Source: Streptomyces sp. SID14478 (GTDB taxonomy: Bacteria; Actinomycetota; Actinomycetes; Streptomycetales; Streptomycetaceae). Taken from it: a stretch of 43,215 nt of DNA. The notes below the pieces were generated by a model. That model was not told the DNA's origin. It made no database searches and saw only the letters and a list, made by a program, of their open reading frames with translations. A program made the translations under genes and the position numbers. Where the stretch lies: assembly GCF_010548525.1 (NCBI RefSeq), contig NZ_JAAGMG010000143.1, positions 1 through 43,215 of the forward strand. The letters are read 5' to 3'. Positions 34,779-41,145 of this stretch are shown piece after piece; positions within the stretch are counted from its first letter, which is position 1; every line of letters begins with the position of its first letter.

Positions 34779-35459
34779 GTGGAGCACGTCAACGCAAACA
34801 GCCGCACCCCCTGGGTCGTCGGGGTGTCCGGTGCGTCAGGGACCCCGTACGCCGCCTCGGTGCTGCGTGCGCTCCTCGCCGCGGGCGAGGCCGTGGACCT
34901 GGTCGTCTCGCGGGCCTCGCGGCTCACGCTGCTCGACGAGACCGGGATCTCGTTCCGGGACGCGCACTGGCGCGAGGACCTGAGGGAGTGGCTGGCGCGG
35001 GGCGCGGACGGCAAGCCGGGCACGTTCGGCGGCATCGACCTGAGCGACGTACGGCACTGGCCGGCGGGCGACCTGGCGGCCGGTCCGTCCTCGGGCTCGT
35101 ACCCGGTCAAGGGCATGATCGTGGTGCCCGCATCGACGGCGTGCGTCGCGGGAGTGGCCCTCGGCCTGTCGAAGGACCTGCTGCAGCGCGCGGCGAGCGT
35201 GACGCTCAAGGAGCGGCGCACGCTGGTGGTGGCGGTACGGGAGACGCCGCTGAACGGGCAGACGCTCAAGCACCTCGTGACGCTCGACGAGGCGGGCGCT
35301 GTCGTGCTGCCCGCCTCGCCGGCGTTCTACGCGGGTGCGACGCACATCCAGGATCTCGTGGACTTCGTCGCGGGGCGGGCGCTGGACGCGGCGGGAGTGC
35401 CGCACACGCTGTACCGCCGTTGGGAGGGAGAGCTGGGGGGAGGCTCTCGTGAGCGTTAG
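34779..35459 (+). CDS. mqnM: UbiX-like flavin prenyltransferase
   Basis: 226 residues. GVSGASGTPYAASVLRALLAAG is the FMN-phosphate loop of UbiX. GMIVVPASTACVAGVALGLSKDLLQRAASVTLKERRTLVVAVRETPLN is the UbiX core (split here only for description), with the Ser-x-Gly and Arg-Glu-Thr residues that hold dimethylallyl phosphate. UbiX makes prenylated FMN, the cofactor of the UbiD-like enzyme encoded nearby. Its separation from mqnL/mqnP by the Uma2 and rhomboid genes is unusual for a functional trio. The stop overlaps a small minus-strand gene. Confidence 0.9.
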   Translation: MEHVNANSRTPWVVGVSGASGTPYAASVLRALLAAGEAVDLVVSRASRLTLLDETGISFRDAHWREDLREWLARGADGKPGTFGGIDLSDVRHWPAGDLAAGPSSGSYPVKGMIVVPASTACVAGVALGLSKDLLQRAASVTLKERRTLVVAVRETPLNGQTLKHLVTLDEAGAVVLPASPAFYAGATHIQDLVDFVAGRALDAAGVPHTLYRRWEGELGGGSRER

Positions 35460-35590
35460 CGCTTCTTGGCGCGGGCGGGCGACTGCTTGTTCGCGCGGCG
35501 CCCGGCGACGGCGGACTGGTGGACACGGGAACGATTGGCCTGGTCCTGCATCTCGCGCATGCGGGCGTAGGCCATCTCGATCGTGAACAC
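35456..35590 (-). CDS. 44-residue basic hypothetical protein
   Basis: Starts MFTIEMAYARMREMQDQ and continues with Arg/Gln/Ala-rich sequence ending SPARAKKR; net strongly positive, with a short amphipathic helix first. GTG at 35590 with AGGAG 12 bases upstream. Its stop overlaps the mqnM stop by 3-4 bases in convergent orientation. It has ordered codon use and a decent RBS, so I think it is real. It may be a small nucleic-acid- or ribosome-binding protein, but that is inference from charge. Confidence 0.65.
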   Translation of the reverse strand: MFTIEMAYARMREMQDQANRSRVHQSAVAGRRANKQSPARAKKR

Positions 35591-35651
35591 GGTGACAACA
35601 CTCCTGAAATTCGATGAATCGGCGGATCTTCGGTGATTCGCTGACTGAGCT

Positions 35652-35690
35652 TTAGATCTTGCGGGGTGTCATCCCCGCACGCCTTAGATT
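35652..35690 (+). promoter_or_regulatory. AT-rich control region of the Lrp gene
   Basis: A dyad TGCGGGG-N6-CCCCGCA (35660-35679) is flanked by two TTAGAT elements (35652 and 35684, 32 bases apart). The second TTAGAT overlaps the likely -10 TAGATT (35685-35690). The lower GC and spaced repeats fit autoregulation by the Lrp/AsnC protein encoded 49 bases downstream. Confidence 0.45.
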
Positions 35691-35738
35691 CTACACGTAA
35701 ACTCGCGTCAACGCTGAATAATGAAAGGCTTTGGACCT

Positions 35739-36194
35739 ATGGACGCCGTGGACAGGCAGCTCATCCAGGCCCTGCGCGAGAACGGCCGCGCCTCGTATGC
35801 GGAGTTGGGCCGGCTCGTCGGCCTGTCCGGGCCGAGCGTCACGGACCGCATCAACCGCCTGGAGGCGGCCGGGGTCATCACCGGCTACCGCGCCACCGTC
35901 GACTCCGCCTCGCTCGGCCTCGGTGTCACCGCGCTCATCGGCATCTCGCTCTCCGACGCCGCCGACCACGAGGACGTCGCACGCCGCCTGAAGGACCTGC
36001 ACGAGATCGAGGACTGCTGGTTCATCGCGGGCGACGACTCCTACATGCTCAAGGTGCGCATCGGCGACGTCGACGGCCTGGAGAAGACCATCCGCCGCCT
36101 CAGCGGCACCAAGGGCGTCTCCCGCACGCGCACCACGATCGTGCTCTCCACGAAGTGGGAGAACAGGGTGGGTGAGCTCCCCGAAGAGGTGTGA
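35739..36194 (+). CDS. Lrp/AsnC-family transcriptional regulator
   Basis: 151 residues. N-terminal HTH: VDRQLIQALRENGRASYAELGRLVGLSGPSVTDRINRLEAAGVI. C-terminal RAM domain: LGVTALIGISLSDAADHEDVARRL, IEDCWFIAGDDSYMLKVRIGDVDGLEKTI and a closing TTIVLSTKWENR strand. ATG at 35739 with AAAGGC upstream; an in-frame ATG at 35721 is possible. Lies 63 bases before mqnE on the same strand and next to mqnM, so it may sense an amino acid and tune menaquinone genes. Ligand unknown. Confidence 0.92.
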   Translation: MDAVDRQLIQALRENGRASYAELGRLVGLSGPSVTDRINRLEAAGVITGYRATVDSASLGLGVTALIGISLSDAADHEDVARRLKDLHEIEDCWFIAGDDSYMLKVRIGDVDGLEKTIRRLSGTKGVSRTRTTIVLSTKWENRVGELPEEV

Positions 36195-36257
36195 GAAGCG
36201 CTGTCGGTGCGGGGGCGTACGGTGGGCGAAGTCTTTGATTTGAGGAGAGGTACGGGC

Positions 36258-37421
36258 ATGGACGCAGGGCTCAAGCGCGAGCTGGAGCAGAAGGTCGCGG
36301 ACGGTGAGCGGCTGTCCCGCGAGGACGGCATCGCGCTCTACGAGTCGGACGACCTGGCCTGGCTCGGCGGCCTCGCCCACGAGGTGCGGACGAGGAAGAA
36401 CGGCGACGTCGTCCACTTCAACGTCAACCGCCACCTCAACATGACCAATGTGTGCACCGCCTCCTGCGCCTACTGCTCGTTCCAGCGCAAGCCGGGCGAG
36501 AAGGACGCGTACACGATGCGCATCGAGGAGGCCGTCAAGCTCGCCCAGGCGATGGAGTCGGAGAACCTCACCGAACTGCACATCGTCAACGGCCTGCACC
36601 CGAACCTCCCCTGGCGCTACTACCCGCGCTCGCTCAAGGCCCTCAAGGAGGCCCTGCCGCACGTCGGCCTCAAGGCGTTCACGGCCACCGAGATCCACCA
36701 CTTCGAGAAGATCTCCGGGCTCTCCGCCTCCGAGATCCTCGACGAGCTGATCGACGCCGGCCTGGAGTCGCTGACCGGCGGCGGCGCCGAGATCTTCGAC
36801 TGGGAGATCCGCCAGCACATCGTCGACCACGACACCCACTGGGAGGACTGGTCGCGCATCCACCGCCTGGCGCACGAGAAGGGCCTCAAGACCCCCTCGA
36901 CGATGCTCTACGGGCACATCGAGGAGCCGCGCCACCGCGTCGACCACGTGCTGCGCCTGCGCGAACTGCAGGACGAGACCGGCGGCTTCCAGGTCTTCAT
37001 CCCGCTGCGCTACCAGCACGACTTCGTCGACATGAAGGACGGCAAGGTCAGGAACCGCCTGCAGGCGCGCACGACCATGGCCACCGGCGCCGAGGCCCTC
37101 AAGACCTTCGCCGTCTCGCGCCTGCTGTTCGACAATGTGCCGCACGTGAAGTGCTTCTGGGTCATGCACGGCCTGCAGACCACGCAGCTCGCGCTGCAGC
37201 ACGGCGCCGACGACATGGACGGCTCGGTCGTCGAGTACAAGATCACGCACGACGCCGACAACTACGGCACGCCGAACAAGCTGACGCGCGAGGACCTGCT
37301 CGACCTCATCCGCGACGCCGGGTTCCAGCCCGTCGAGCGCAATACGCGCTACGAGATCATCCGCGAGTACGAGGGCCCGGACGCGGCCCGGCGGGACACC
37401 CCGCAGGCGATGCGCGTCTGA
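36258..37421 (+). CDS. mqnE: Aminofutalosine synthase (radical SAM)
   Basis: 387 residues. The [4Fe-4S] radical-SAM motif is C66-x3-C70-x2-C73 in VCTASCAYCSFQRKPGEKDA. The N-terminal DAGLKRELEQKVADGERLSREDGIALYESDDLAWLG, the ELHIVNGLHPNLPWRYYP segment and ALTGGGAEIFD-type glycine strand (here SLTGGGAEIFDWEIR) are those of MqnE/MqnC. MqnE adds the SAM-derived adenosyl radical to the chorismate-derived enolpyruvyl benzoate to form aminofutalosine. RBS GAGGAGAGG fixes the start at 36258. With mqnL/mqnP/mqnM nearby it identifies the futalosine menaquinone route. Confidence 0.94.
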   Translation: MDAGLKRELEQKVADGERLSREDGIALYESDDLAWLGGLAHEVRTRKNGDVVHFNVNRHLNMTNVCTASCAYCSFQRKPGEKDAYTMRIEEAVKLAQAMESENLTELHIVNGLHPNLPWRYYPRSLKALKEALPHVGLKAFTATEIHHFEKISGLSASEILDELIDAGLESLTGGGAEIFDWEIRQHIVDHDTHWEDWSRIHRLAHEKGLKTPSTMLYGHIEEPRHRVDHVLRLRELQDETGGFQVFIPLRYQHDFVDMKDGKVRNRLQARTTMATGAEALKTFAVSRLLFDNVPHVKCFWVMHGLQTTQLALQHGADDMDGSVVEYKITHDADNYGTPNKLTREDLLDLIRDAGFQPVERNTRYEIIREYEGPDAARRDTPQAMRV

Positions 37422-37443
37422 CGCCCCGCGCCCGTTCTCCCCG

Positions 37444-37501
37444 CTGCCGCTCGGCCGAAGCCGGCCTGCCGTCGCCCCGGCCGGCCTCAGCCGAGCGGCA
37501 G
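37444..37501. terminator. Bidirectional hairpin between mqnE and the GNAT gene
   Basis: 12-bp outer arms (CTGCCGCTCGGC with GCCGAGCGGCAG) and a nested GCCGGCC/GGCCGGC stem. The right arm reaches into the last codons of the convergent acetyltransferase gene. Confidence 0.7.
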
Positions 37502-38011
37502 CATCATGAACACGTCGTCCCGGTCGTCCCCGGGGGCCACGCGGATCGCCCCCGGGACCCGGCCGACCTCCTTGTAGCCGCACGCCGCATAGAAGGCGTC
37601 CGCGCCCGTGCCGCCGCGGCACGTCAGCCGCAGCGCCTCGATCCCGGCGAAGCCGCGGGCCGCGTCCTGCGCGGCGGACATGAGCGCCCGCCCGTACCCC
37701 TTGCCCTGGTGCGCGGGGTGCACCATCACCGTGTATAGCCACAGGTGGTGGCGCATGAGGCGGTGCTGGCTGAAGGAGAGGAAGGCCGTCGCCGCGACCG
37801 TGCGCTGCTCGTCGCGGCCGACCAGCAGCCGGGTGCGCCCCTCGGCGATCCCCGCGAGATGCCGCACCAGCTCGGGGCGTATCTCGTCGGGCGTGACGGG
37901 CGGGACGAAACCGACCGCCCCGCCCGCGTTCGAGACGTCCGCCCACAGGGCGAGGACGCCGTCGCGCAGGGCCGGATCGATCGACGGATCGAGGGTGAAG
38001 GTAAGAGGCAT
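37487..38011 (-). CDS. GNAT-family N-acetyltransferase
   Basis: 174 residues. Motif A is TVMVHPAHQGKGYGRALMSAAQDAA (Q-x-x-G-x-G acetyl-CoA loop); motif B includes LTCRGGTGADAFYAACGYKEVG. The N-terminal strand region is VAATAFLSFSQHRLMRHHLWLYT. Acceptor unknown. The ATG at 38011 has TACGGT 6 bases upstream and no RBS, so probably leaderless; the upstream in-frame extension to 38395 is antisense to the DUF4229 gene and rejected. Confidence 0.88.
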   Translation of the reverse strand: MPLTFTLDPSIDPALRDGVLALWADVSNAGGAVGFVPPVTPDEIRPELVRHLAGIAEGRTRLLVGRDEQRTVAATAFLSFSQHRLMRHHLWLYTVMVHPAHQGKGYGRALMSAAQDAARGFAGIEALRLTCRGGTGADAFYAACGYKEVGRVPGAIRVAPGDDRDDVFMMLPLG

Positions 38012-38017
38012 GAAGCG

Positions 38018-38023
38018 ACCGTA
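38018..38023 (-). promoter_or_regulatory. -10 hexamer for leaderless GNAT mRNA
   Basis: TACGGT on the minus strand, 6 bases before the ATG at 38011. Confidence 0.45.
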
Positions 38024-38110
38024 CCCATTACATGCGGGACCGCTCAACAGGGTTGCCCCGGCCCGTGCTTCACTGGAGGGACCCATTTCGCAACGGAAGA
38101 GTGGATTGAC

Positions 38111-38404
38111 ATGCTCCGCTACACGCTGATGCGCCTCGGCATCTTTGTGGGCTGCTTCCTCGTCGTCTGGGGTCTCGTCTCCACCGGCATCGTTCCGCGC
38201 GGCCTCGGCGGCTCCAACTACCTGTGGATCGCCCTGCTTTCGCTGGTCATCTCCGCGCCCCTCAGCTTCGTACTGCTGCGCAAGGAGCGCGACCGGGCCT
38301 CCGAGAAGATCGTCGCCCGCGTGGACCGCGCGAAGGCCAACATGGACGCCAACCGCACCATGGAGGACGAGGCGGACGACGCCGCCCGCGCCCACGGCGC
38401 GTAG
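38111..38404 (+). CDS. DUF4229 small membrane protein
   Basis: 97 residues. Two TM helices (LMRLGIFVGCFLVVWGLVST and YLWIALLSLVISAPLSFVLL), then a charged cytosolic helix (RKERDRASEKIVARVDRAKAN) and acidic tail. This is the DUF4229 form. GGAAGAG upstream of the ATG at 38111. Stands alone and ends at a hairpin terminator. Function unknown. Confidence 0.85.
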   Translation: MLRYTLMRLGIFVGCFLVVWGLVSTGIVPRGLGGSNYLWIALLSLVISAPLSFVLLRKERDRASEKIVARVDRAKANMDANRTMEDEADDAARAHGA

Positions 38405-38437
38405 GTCCCGACGCGTAAGTTACGTCACAGAAGGTTC

Positions 38438-38466
38438 GGCCCCGGCACCGTACAGGTGTCGGGGCC
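38438..38466 (+). terminator. Hairpin terminator after the DUF4229 gene
   Basis: A 12-bp stem (GGCCCCGGCACC with GGTGTCGGGGCC, one G-T pair) and a 5-base loop, followed by a short TTTT within GTGTTTTC. It isolates the leader-peptide transcription unit that follows. Confidence 0.75.
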
Positions 38467-38558
38467 GCCTGTGTTTTCAAGGTAAATGCGGCTTAAGGGG
38501 CATACGAGCCTCCCGGCTTCCCCAAAGAAGCCCTTTGATGTTCTCAAAGCACTGGTGT

Positions 38559-38564
38559 TAACGT
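38559..38564 (+). promoter_or_regulatory. -10 hexamer for leaderless leader-peptide mRNA
   Basis: TAACGT ends 7 bases before the ATG at 38572, with no Shine-Dalgarno between. TTGATG at 38534 is a possible -35, with a 19-base spacer. The surrounding 38470-38570 DNA is noticeably AT-richer than its flanks. Confidence 0.55.
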
Positions 38565-38571
38565 TCCCGTC

Positions 38572-38673
38572 ATGAAGACATCAGCAGCGCACCGCATTGC
38601 CATGAGCGTCCCGCTCGTGGCGCGCCTGCATGTCGATCTCTGCCGCTGCATGTCCGCGGCCTGTCGCGCCTGA
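38572..38673 (+). CDS. Cysteine-rich leader peptide (putative attenuator peptide)
   Basis: 33 codons. The informative part is RLHVDLCRC followed by MSAACRA and stop: three Cys codons (TGC at 38641, TGC at 38647, TGT at 38662) within eight codons. Short frames with this H-V/I-D-L-C-R-C pattern recur in actinobacteria ahead of sulfur-related genes and are annotated as leader peptides. Cys-rich leaderless uORFs act as cysteine-responsive attenuators in mycobacteria. An internal ATG at 38602 would give a 23-residue version, but only 38572 sits at leaderless distance from a -10. It precedes the DAACS transporter by 108 bases. Confidence 0.75.
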   Translation: MKTSAAHRIAMSVPLVARLHVDLCRCMSAACRA

Positions 38674-38774
38674 CGCGGCCTTCCCGATGCAGCGGCGCCG
38701 CTGACCCGTCTCGTGGTCGCCGCTCCAGTACGTCCCGTACCTCCCCGCCTTGTCCCCGCGCGTCCTCACTGGAG
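38642..38774 (+). promoter_or_regulatory. Candidate cysteine-responsive attenuator RNA
   Basis: Alternative pairings are visible. (a) GCCGCTGCAT (38642-38651), which spans the first two Cys codons, is exactly complementary to ATGCAGCGGC (38687-38696). (b) AGCGGC of that second segment can instead pair with GCCGCT at 38719-38724, or fold on itself in CAGCGGCGCCGCTG (38690-38703). (c) CTCCAGT (38723-38729) is complementary to ACTGGAG (38768-38774), which contains the transporter's RBS. Pairings b and c compete for 38723-38724. Stalling at Cys codons would mask (a), favour (b) and free the RBS. This is inference from base pairing. Confidence 0.5.
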
Positions 38775-38781
38775 TGCCCCC

Positions 38782-40098
38782 GTGTCCGCGAACACCCCCG
38801 CAGCCGACGAGAAGTCCGGCTTCCGCATACCGAAGATCCCGTTCTGGGCCCAGGTCCTGCTCGGTCTCGTCCTCGGCCTGGTCCTCGGCTACGTCGCCCG
38901 CACCGCCGACATCGACTGGCTCGCCTCGACCCTGGAGAAGGTCGGCAGCATCTTCGTCCAGCTCCTGAAGCTGGCCGTCGCCCCGCTCGTCTTCTTCGCG
39001 ATCCTCGTGTCGATCACCAACCTGCGGAAGGTCGACAACGCCGCCCGGCTCGCCGGCCGCACCCTCCTCTGGTTCATGATCACGTCGCTGATCGCGGTCG
39101 TCATCGGCCTCGCCATCGGCCTGCTGACCAACCCCGGCGACGGCACGTCGCTCTCGGCCAAGGACGCCGTGAAGTCCGACACCCAGGGCTCCTGGATCGA
39201 CTTCCTCACCGGCATCATCCCGACCGACGTCATCACGCCGTTCACCCAACTGAACGTGCTGCAGATCGTGTTCATGGCCGTCGTCGCCGGCATCGCCATC
39301 CTGAAGATCGGTGAGAAGGCCGCCCCGGTCCTCACCCTCTCCGAGTCCGTCCTGGAGCTGCTGCAGAAGGCCCTGTGGTGGGTCATCAAGCTCTCCCCGA
39401 TCGGCTCCGCCGGCCTCATCGGCAACGCGATCGTCGAGTACGGCTGGGACCTCCTCGGCAAGTACGCGACCTTCACCGCCGACATCTACGTCGGCTGCGC
39501 CCTGGTCCTGTTCGGCGTCTACCCGCTGCTGCTCAGCACCGTCGCGAAGCTGAACCCGCTCCAGTTCTTCAAGGGCGCCTGGCCCGCGATCCAGCTGGCG
39601 TTCGTCTCCCGCTCCTCGGTCGGCACCATGCCGGTCACCCAGCAGTCGGCGGTCCGCCTCGGCGTCCCGAAGGACTACGCCTCCTTCGCCGTGCCGTTCG
39701 GCGCGACCACCAAGATGGACGGCTGCGCCGCGATCTACCCGGCCATCGCCGCGATCTTCGTCGCCAACTTCTTCGACGTCCACATGGGCATCAAGGAGTA
39801 CCTGCTCATCGCGTTCGTCTCGGTGATCGGCTCGGCCGCCACCGCCGGCCTCACCGGCGCGACGGTCATGCTCACCCTGACCCTGTCCACGCTCGGCCTC
39901 CCGCTGGAGGGCGTGGGCCTGCTCCTCGCGATCGACCCGATCCTGGACATGATGCGCACGGCGACCAACGTCGCCGGCCAAGCGCTGATCCCGGTGCTCG
40001 TCGCGTCCCGCGAGAAGATCCTCGACCACGACAAGTACAACGAGGTCACGGCGTCCCCCGTCGACGAGCCGCAGCCGGCGGTGGCTGCCGCCGCCTGA
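38782..40098 (+). CDS. DAACS-family symporter, probably L-cystine importer
   Basis: 438 residues, about eight TM helices plus re-entrant loops of the dicarboxylate/amino-acid:cation symporter fold: IPFWAQVLLGLVLGLVLGYV, LLKLAVAPLVFFAILVSITNL, FVSRSSVGTMPVTQ (hairpin 1 Ser-rich tip), FGATTKMDGCAAIYPAIAAIF (around residues 306-326) and GLPLEGVGLLLAIDPILDMMRTATNV. Glutamate/C4-dicarboxylate members usually have N-M-D-G-T-A here; the G-C-A-x-I-Y-P-A form is, as I recall, that of TcyP/YdjN cystine transporters. With the Cys leader peptide this points to cystine. GTG at 38782 after CTGGAG; the frame from 38713 overlaps the attenuator and is rejected. Confidence 0.85.
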   Translation: MSANTPAADEKSGFRIPKIPFWAQVLLGLVLGLVLGYVARTADIDWLASTLEKVGSIFVQLLKLAVAPLVFFAILVSITNLRKVDNAARLAGRTLLWFMITSLIAVVIGLAIGLLTNPGDGTSLSAKDAVKSDTQGSWIDFLTGIIPTDVITPFTQLNVLQIVFMAVVAGIAILKIGEKAAPVLTLSESVLELLQKALWWVIKLSPIGSAGLIGNAIVEYGWDLLGKYATFTADIYVGCALVLFGVYPLLLSTVAKLNPLQFFKGAWPAIQLAFVSRSSVGTMPVTQQSAVRLGVPKDYASFAVPFGATTKMDGCAAIYPAIAAIFVANFFDVHMGIKEYLLIAFVSVIGSAATAGLTGATVMLTLTLSTLGLPLEGVGLLLAIDPILDMMRTATNVAGQALIPVLVASREKILDHDKYNEVTASPVDEPQPAVAAAA

Positions 40099-40120
40099 CG
40101 TCCCCCGGCTCGTCACCCAC

Positions 40121-40163
40121 CGACCGTGCCCCGCCCCCCGATTCGGGGGGCGGGGCACGGTCG
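40121..40163 (+). terminator. Very long perfect hairpin terminator after the symporter gene
   Basis: A 20-bp uninterrupted stem (40121-40140 with 40144-40163) closing on a 3-base loop ATT. It is rich in a C6/G6 run. No U-tract follows. Confidence 0.85.
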
Positions 40164-40234
40164 CGTCGCCTTCGCACGCCGCGCTCACCGGCGGCACGGT
40201 CGTCGCGCGGCTGGGCCGATTCCGGTTCCGTGCG

Positions 40235-40435
40235 GTGGACGACGCCACCGTTCTCGTACGGCTGCTGCGCACGGATCTCCACGCTGCCGACGCGTTCCTC
40301 GGCAGTGCGCAGGTGCTGCAACTCGACGACGAGGTCCACGGGCCGCTGCGCGAGGGCATCGCGGCGAGGCTCGGCTCCCGTGTCGACGTGCTGATCGCGC
40401 CGCTGGCCGCCCCGCCCGGCGCCTCCGGGCGGTGA
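40235..40435 (+). CDS. Hypothetical protein, possibly 5'-truncated
   Basis: 66 residues starting at a GTG: DDATVLVRLLRTDLHAADAF, then LQLDDEVHGPLREGIAARLG and VDVLIAPLAAPPG. Third codon positions are overwhelmingly G/C, so the frame looks genuinely coding. No RBS precedes the GTG, and the frame stays open back to the terminator at 40163 with coding-like codons (GGTVVARLGRFRFRAVDD), so this may be the tail of a gene whose start was lost. No family recognised. Confidence 0.45.
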   Translation: MDDATVLVRLLRTDLHAADAFLGSAQVLQLDDEVHGPLREGIAARLGSRVDVLIAPLAAPPGASGR

Positions 40436-40459
40436 ACCGCCCGTCCCTCGCACTGAACG

Positions 40460-40465
40460 TACGCT
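40460..40465 (+). promoter_or_regulatory. -10 hexamer for leaderless TetR mRNA
   Basis: TACGCT ends 5 bases before the GTG at 40471. Confidence 0.45.
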
Positions 40466-40470
40466 GACCC

Positions 40471-41145
40471 GTGAACGTAATGCGCGGGAAGGCGGGGGAC
40501 GAGGTGGGTGCGAAGCAGCGGCAGAAGCGGATGCCCAGGGCCGAGCGGGAGCGGCAGATGGTCGACGCCGCGGTGCGGGTGTTCGGCGAGCGGGGGTACC
40601 AGGCCGCGTCGATGGACGAGATCGCCGAACTGGCCGGTGTCTCCAAGCCGTTGGTGTACCTGTACCTGAACTCGAAGGAAGACCTGTTCACCGCCTGCAT
40701 CCGGCGCGAGGCGGATGCGCTGGTCGCCGCCGTGCGCGCCGGGGTGAGCACCGACGTGGCCGCCGACCGGCAACTGTGGGACGGGCTCACCGCCTTCTTC
40801 ACGCACACCGCCGAGCACCCCGAGGGGTGGGCGGTGCTGCACAGCCAGGCGCGGTCGGGCGGGGACCCGTTCGTGGCCGAGGTCGGGGCGATGCGCGAGG
40901 AGATCGTCGCGTTCGTGACGTCGCTCATCGCGCGGGCCGCGCGCGCGGCGCACGACGACCCCGAGCTGGCCGAGCGGGAGGTCGTGGGCCTGGCACAGGC
41001 CCTGGTGGGCGCGGCCGAGGCCCTCGCGGGGTGGGCGAACACCGATCCGTCCGTGTCCGCGAAGGAGGCCGCCGCGACGATGATGAACTTCGCGTGGGCG
41101 GGCCTGGGGAATCTGATGGACGGGCGGCGCTGGTCAGTCCGTTAG
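40471..41145 (+). CDS. TetR-family transcriptional regulator
   Basis: 224 residues with a basic N-terminus. The HTH is RAERERQMVDAAVRVFGERG then MDEIAELAGVSKPLVYLYLNSKEDLF. The ligand domain includes FFTHTAEHPEGWAVLHSQARSGGDPF and a TetR_C_7-type helical end. Its 3' end overlaps the convergent MaoC hydratase gene by 12 bases. Regulators of this class next to MaoC/FabG genes often respond to acyl-CoA, so fatty-acid control is a plausible inference. Confidence 0.92.
   Translation: MNVMRGKAGDEVGAKQRQKRMPRAERERQMVDAAVRVFGERGYQAASMDEIAELAGVSKPLVYLYLNSKEDLFTACIRREADALVAAVRAGVSTDVAADRQLWDGLTAFFTHTAEHPEGWAVLHSQARSGGDPFVAEVGAMREEIVAFVTSLIARAARAAHDDPELAEREVVGLAQALVGAAEALAGWANTDPSVSAKEAAATMMNFAWAGLGNLMDGRRWSVR

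Noticed and set aside
38581..40953. 790-codon open frame on the minus strand
   Set aside because: Antisense to the symporter and TetR genes; low-complexity Arg/Asp/Gly/Glu sequence, a codon-position shadow.
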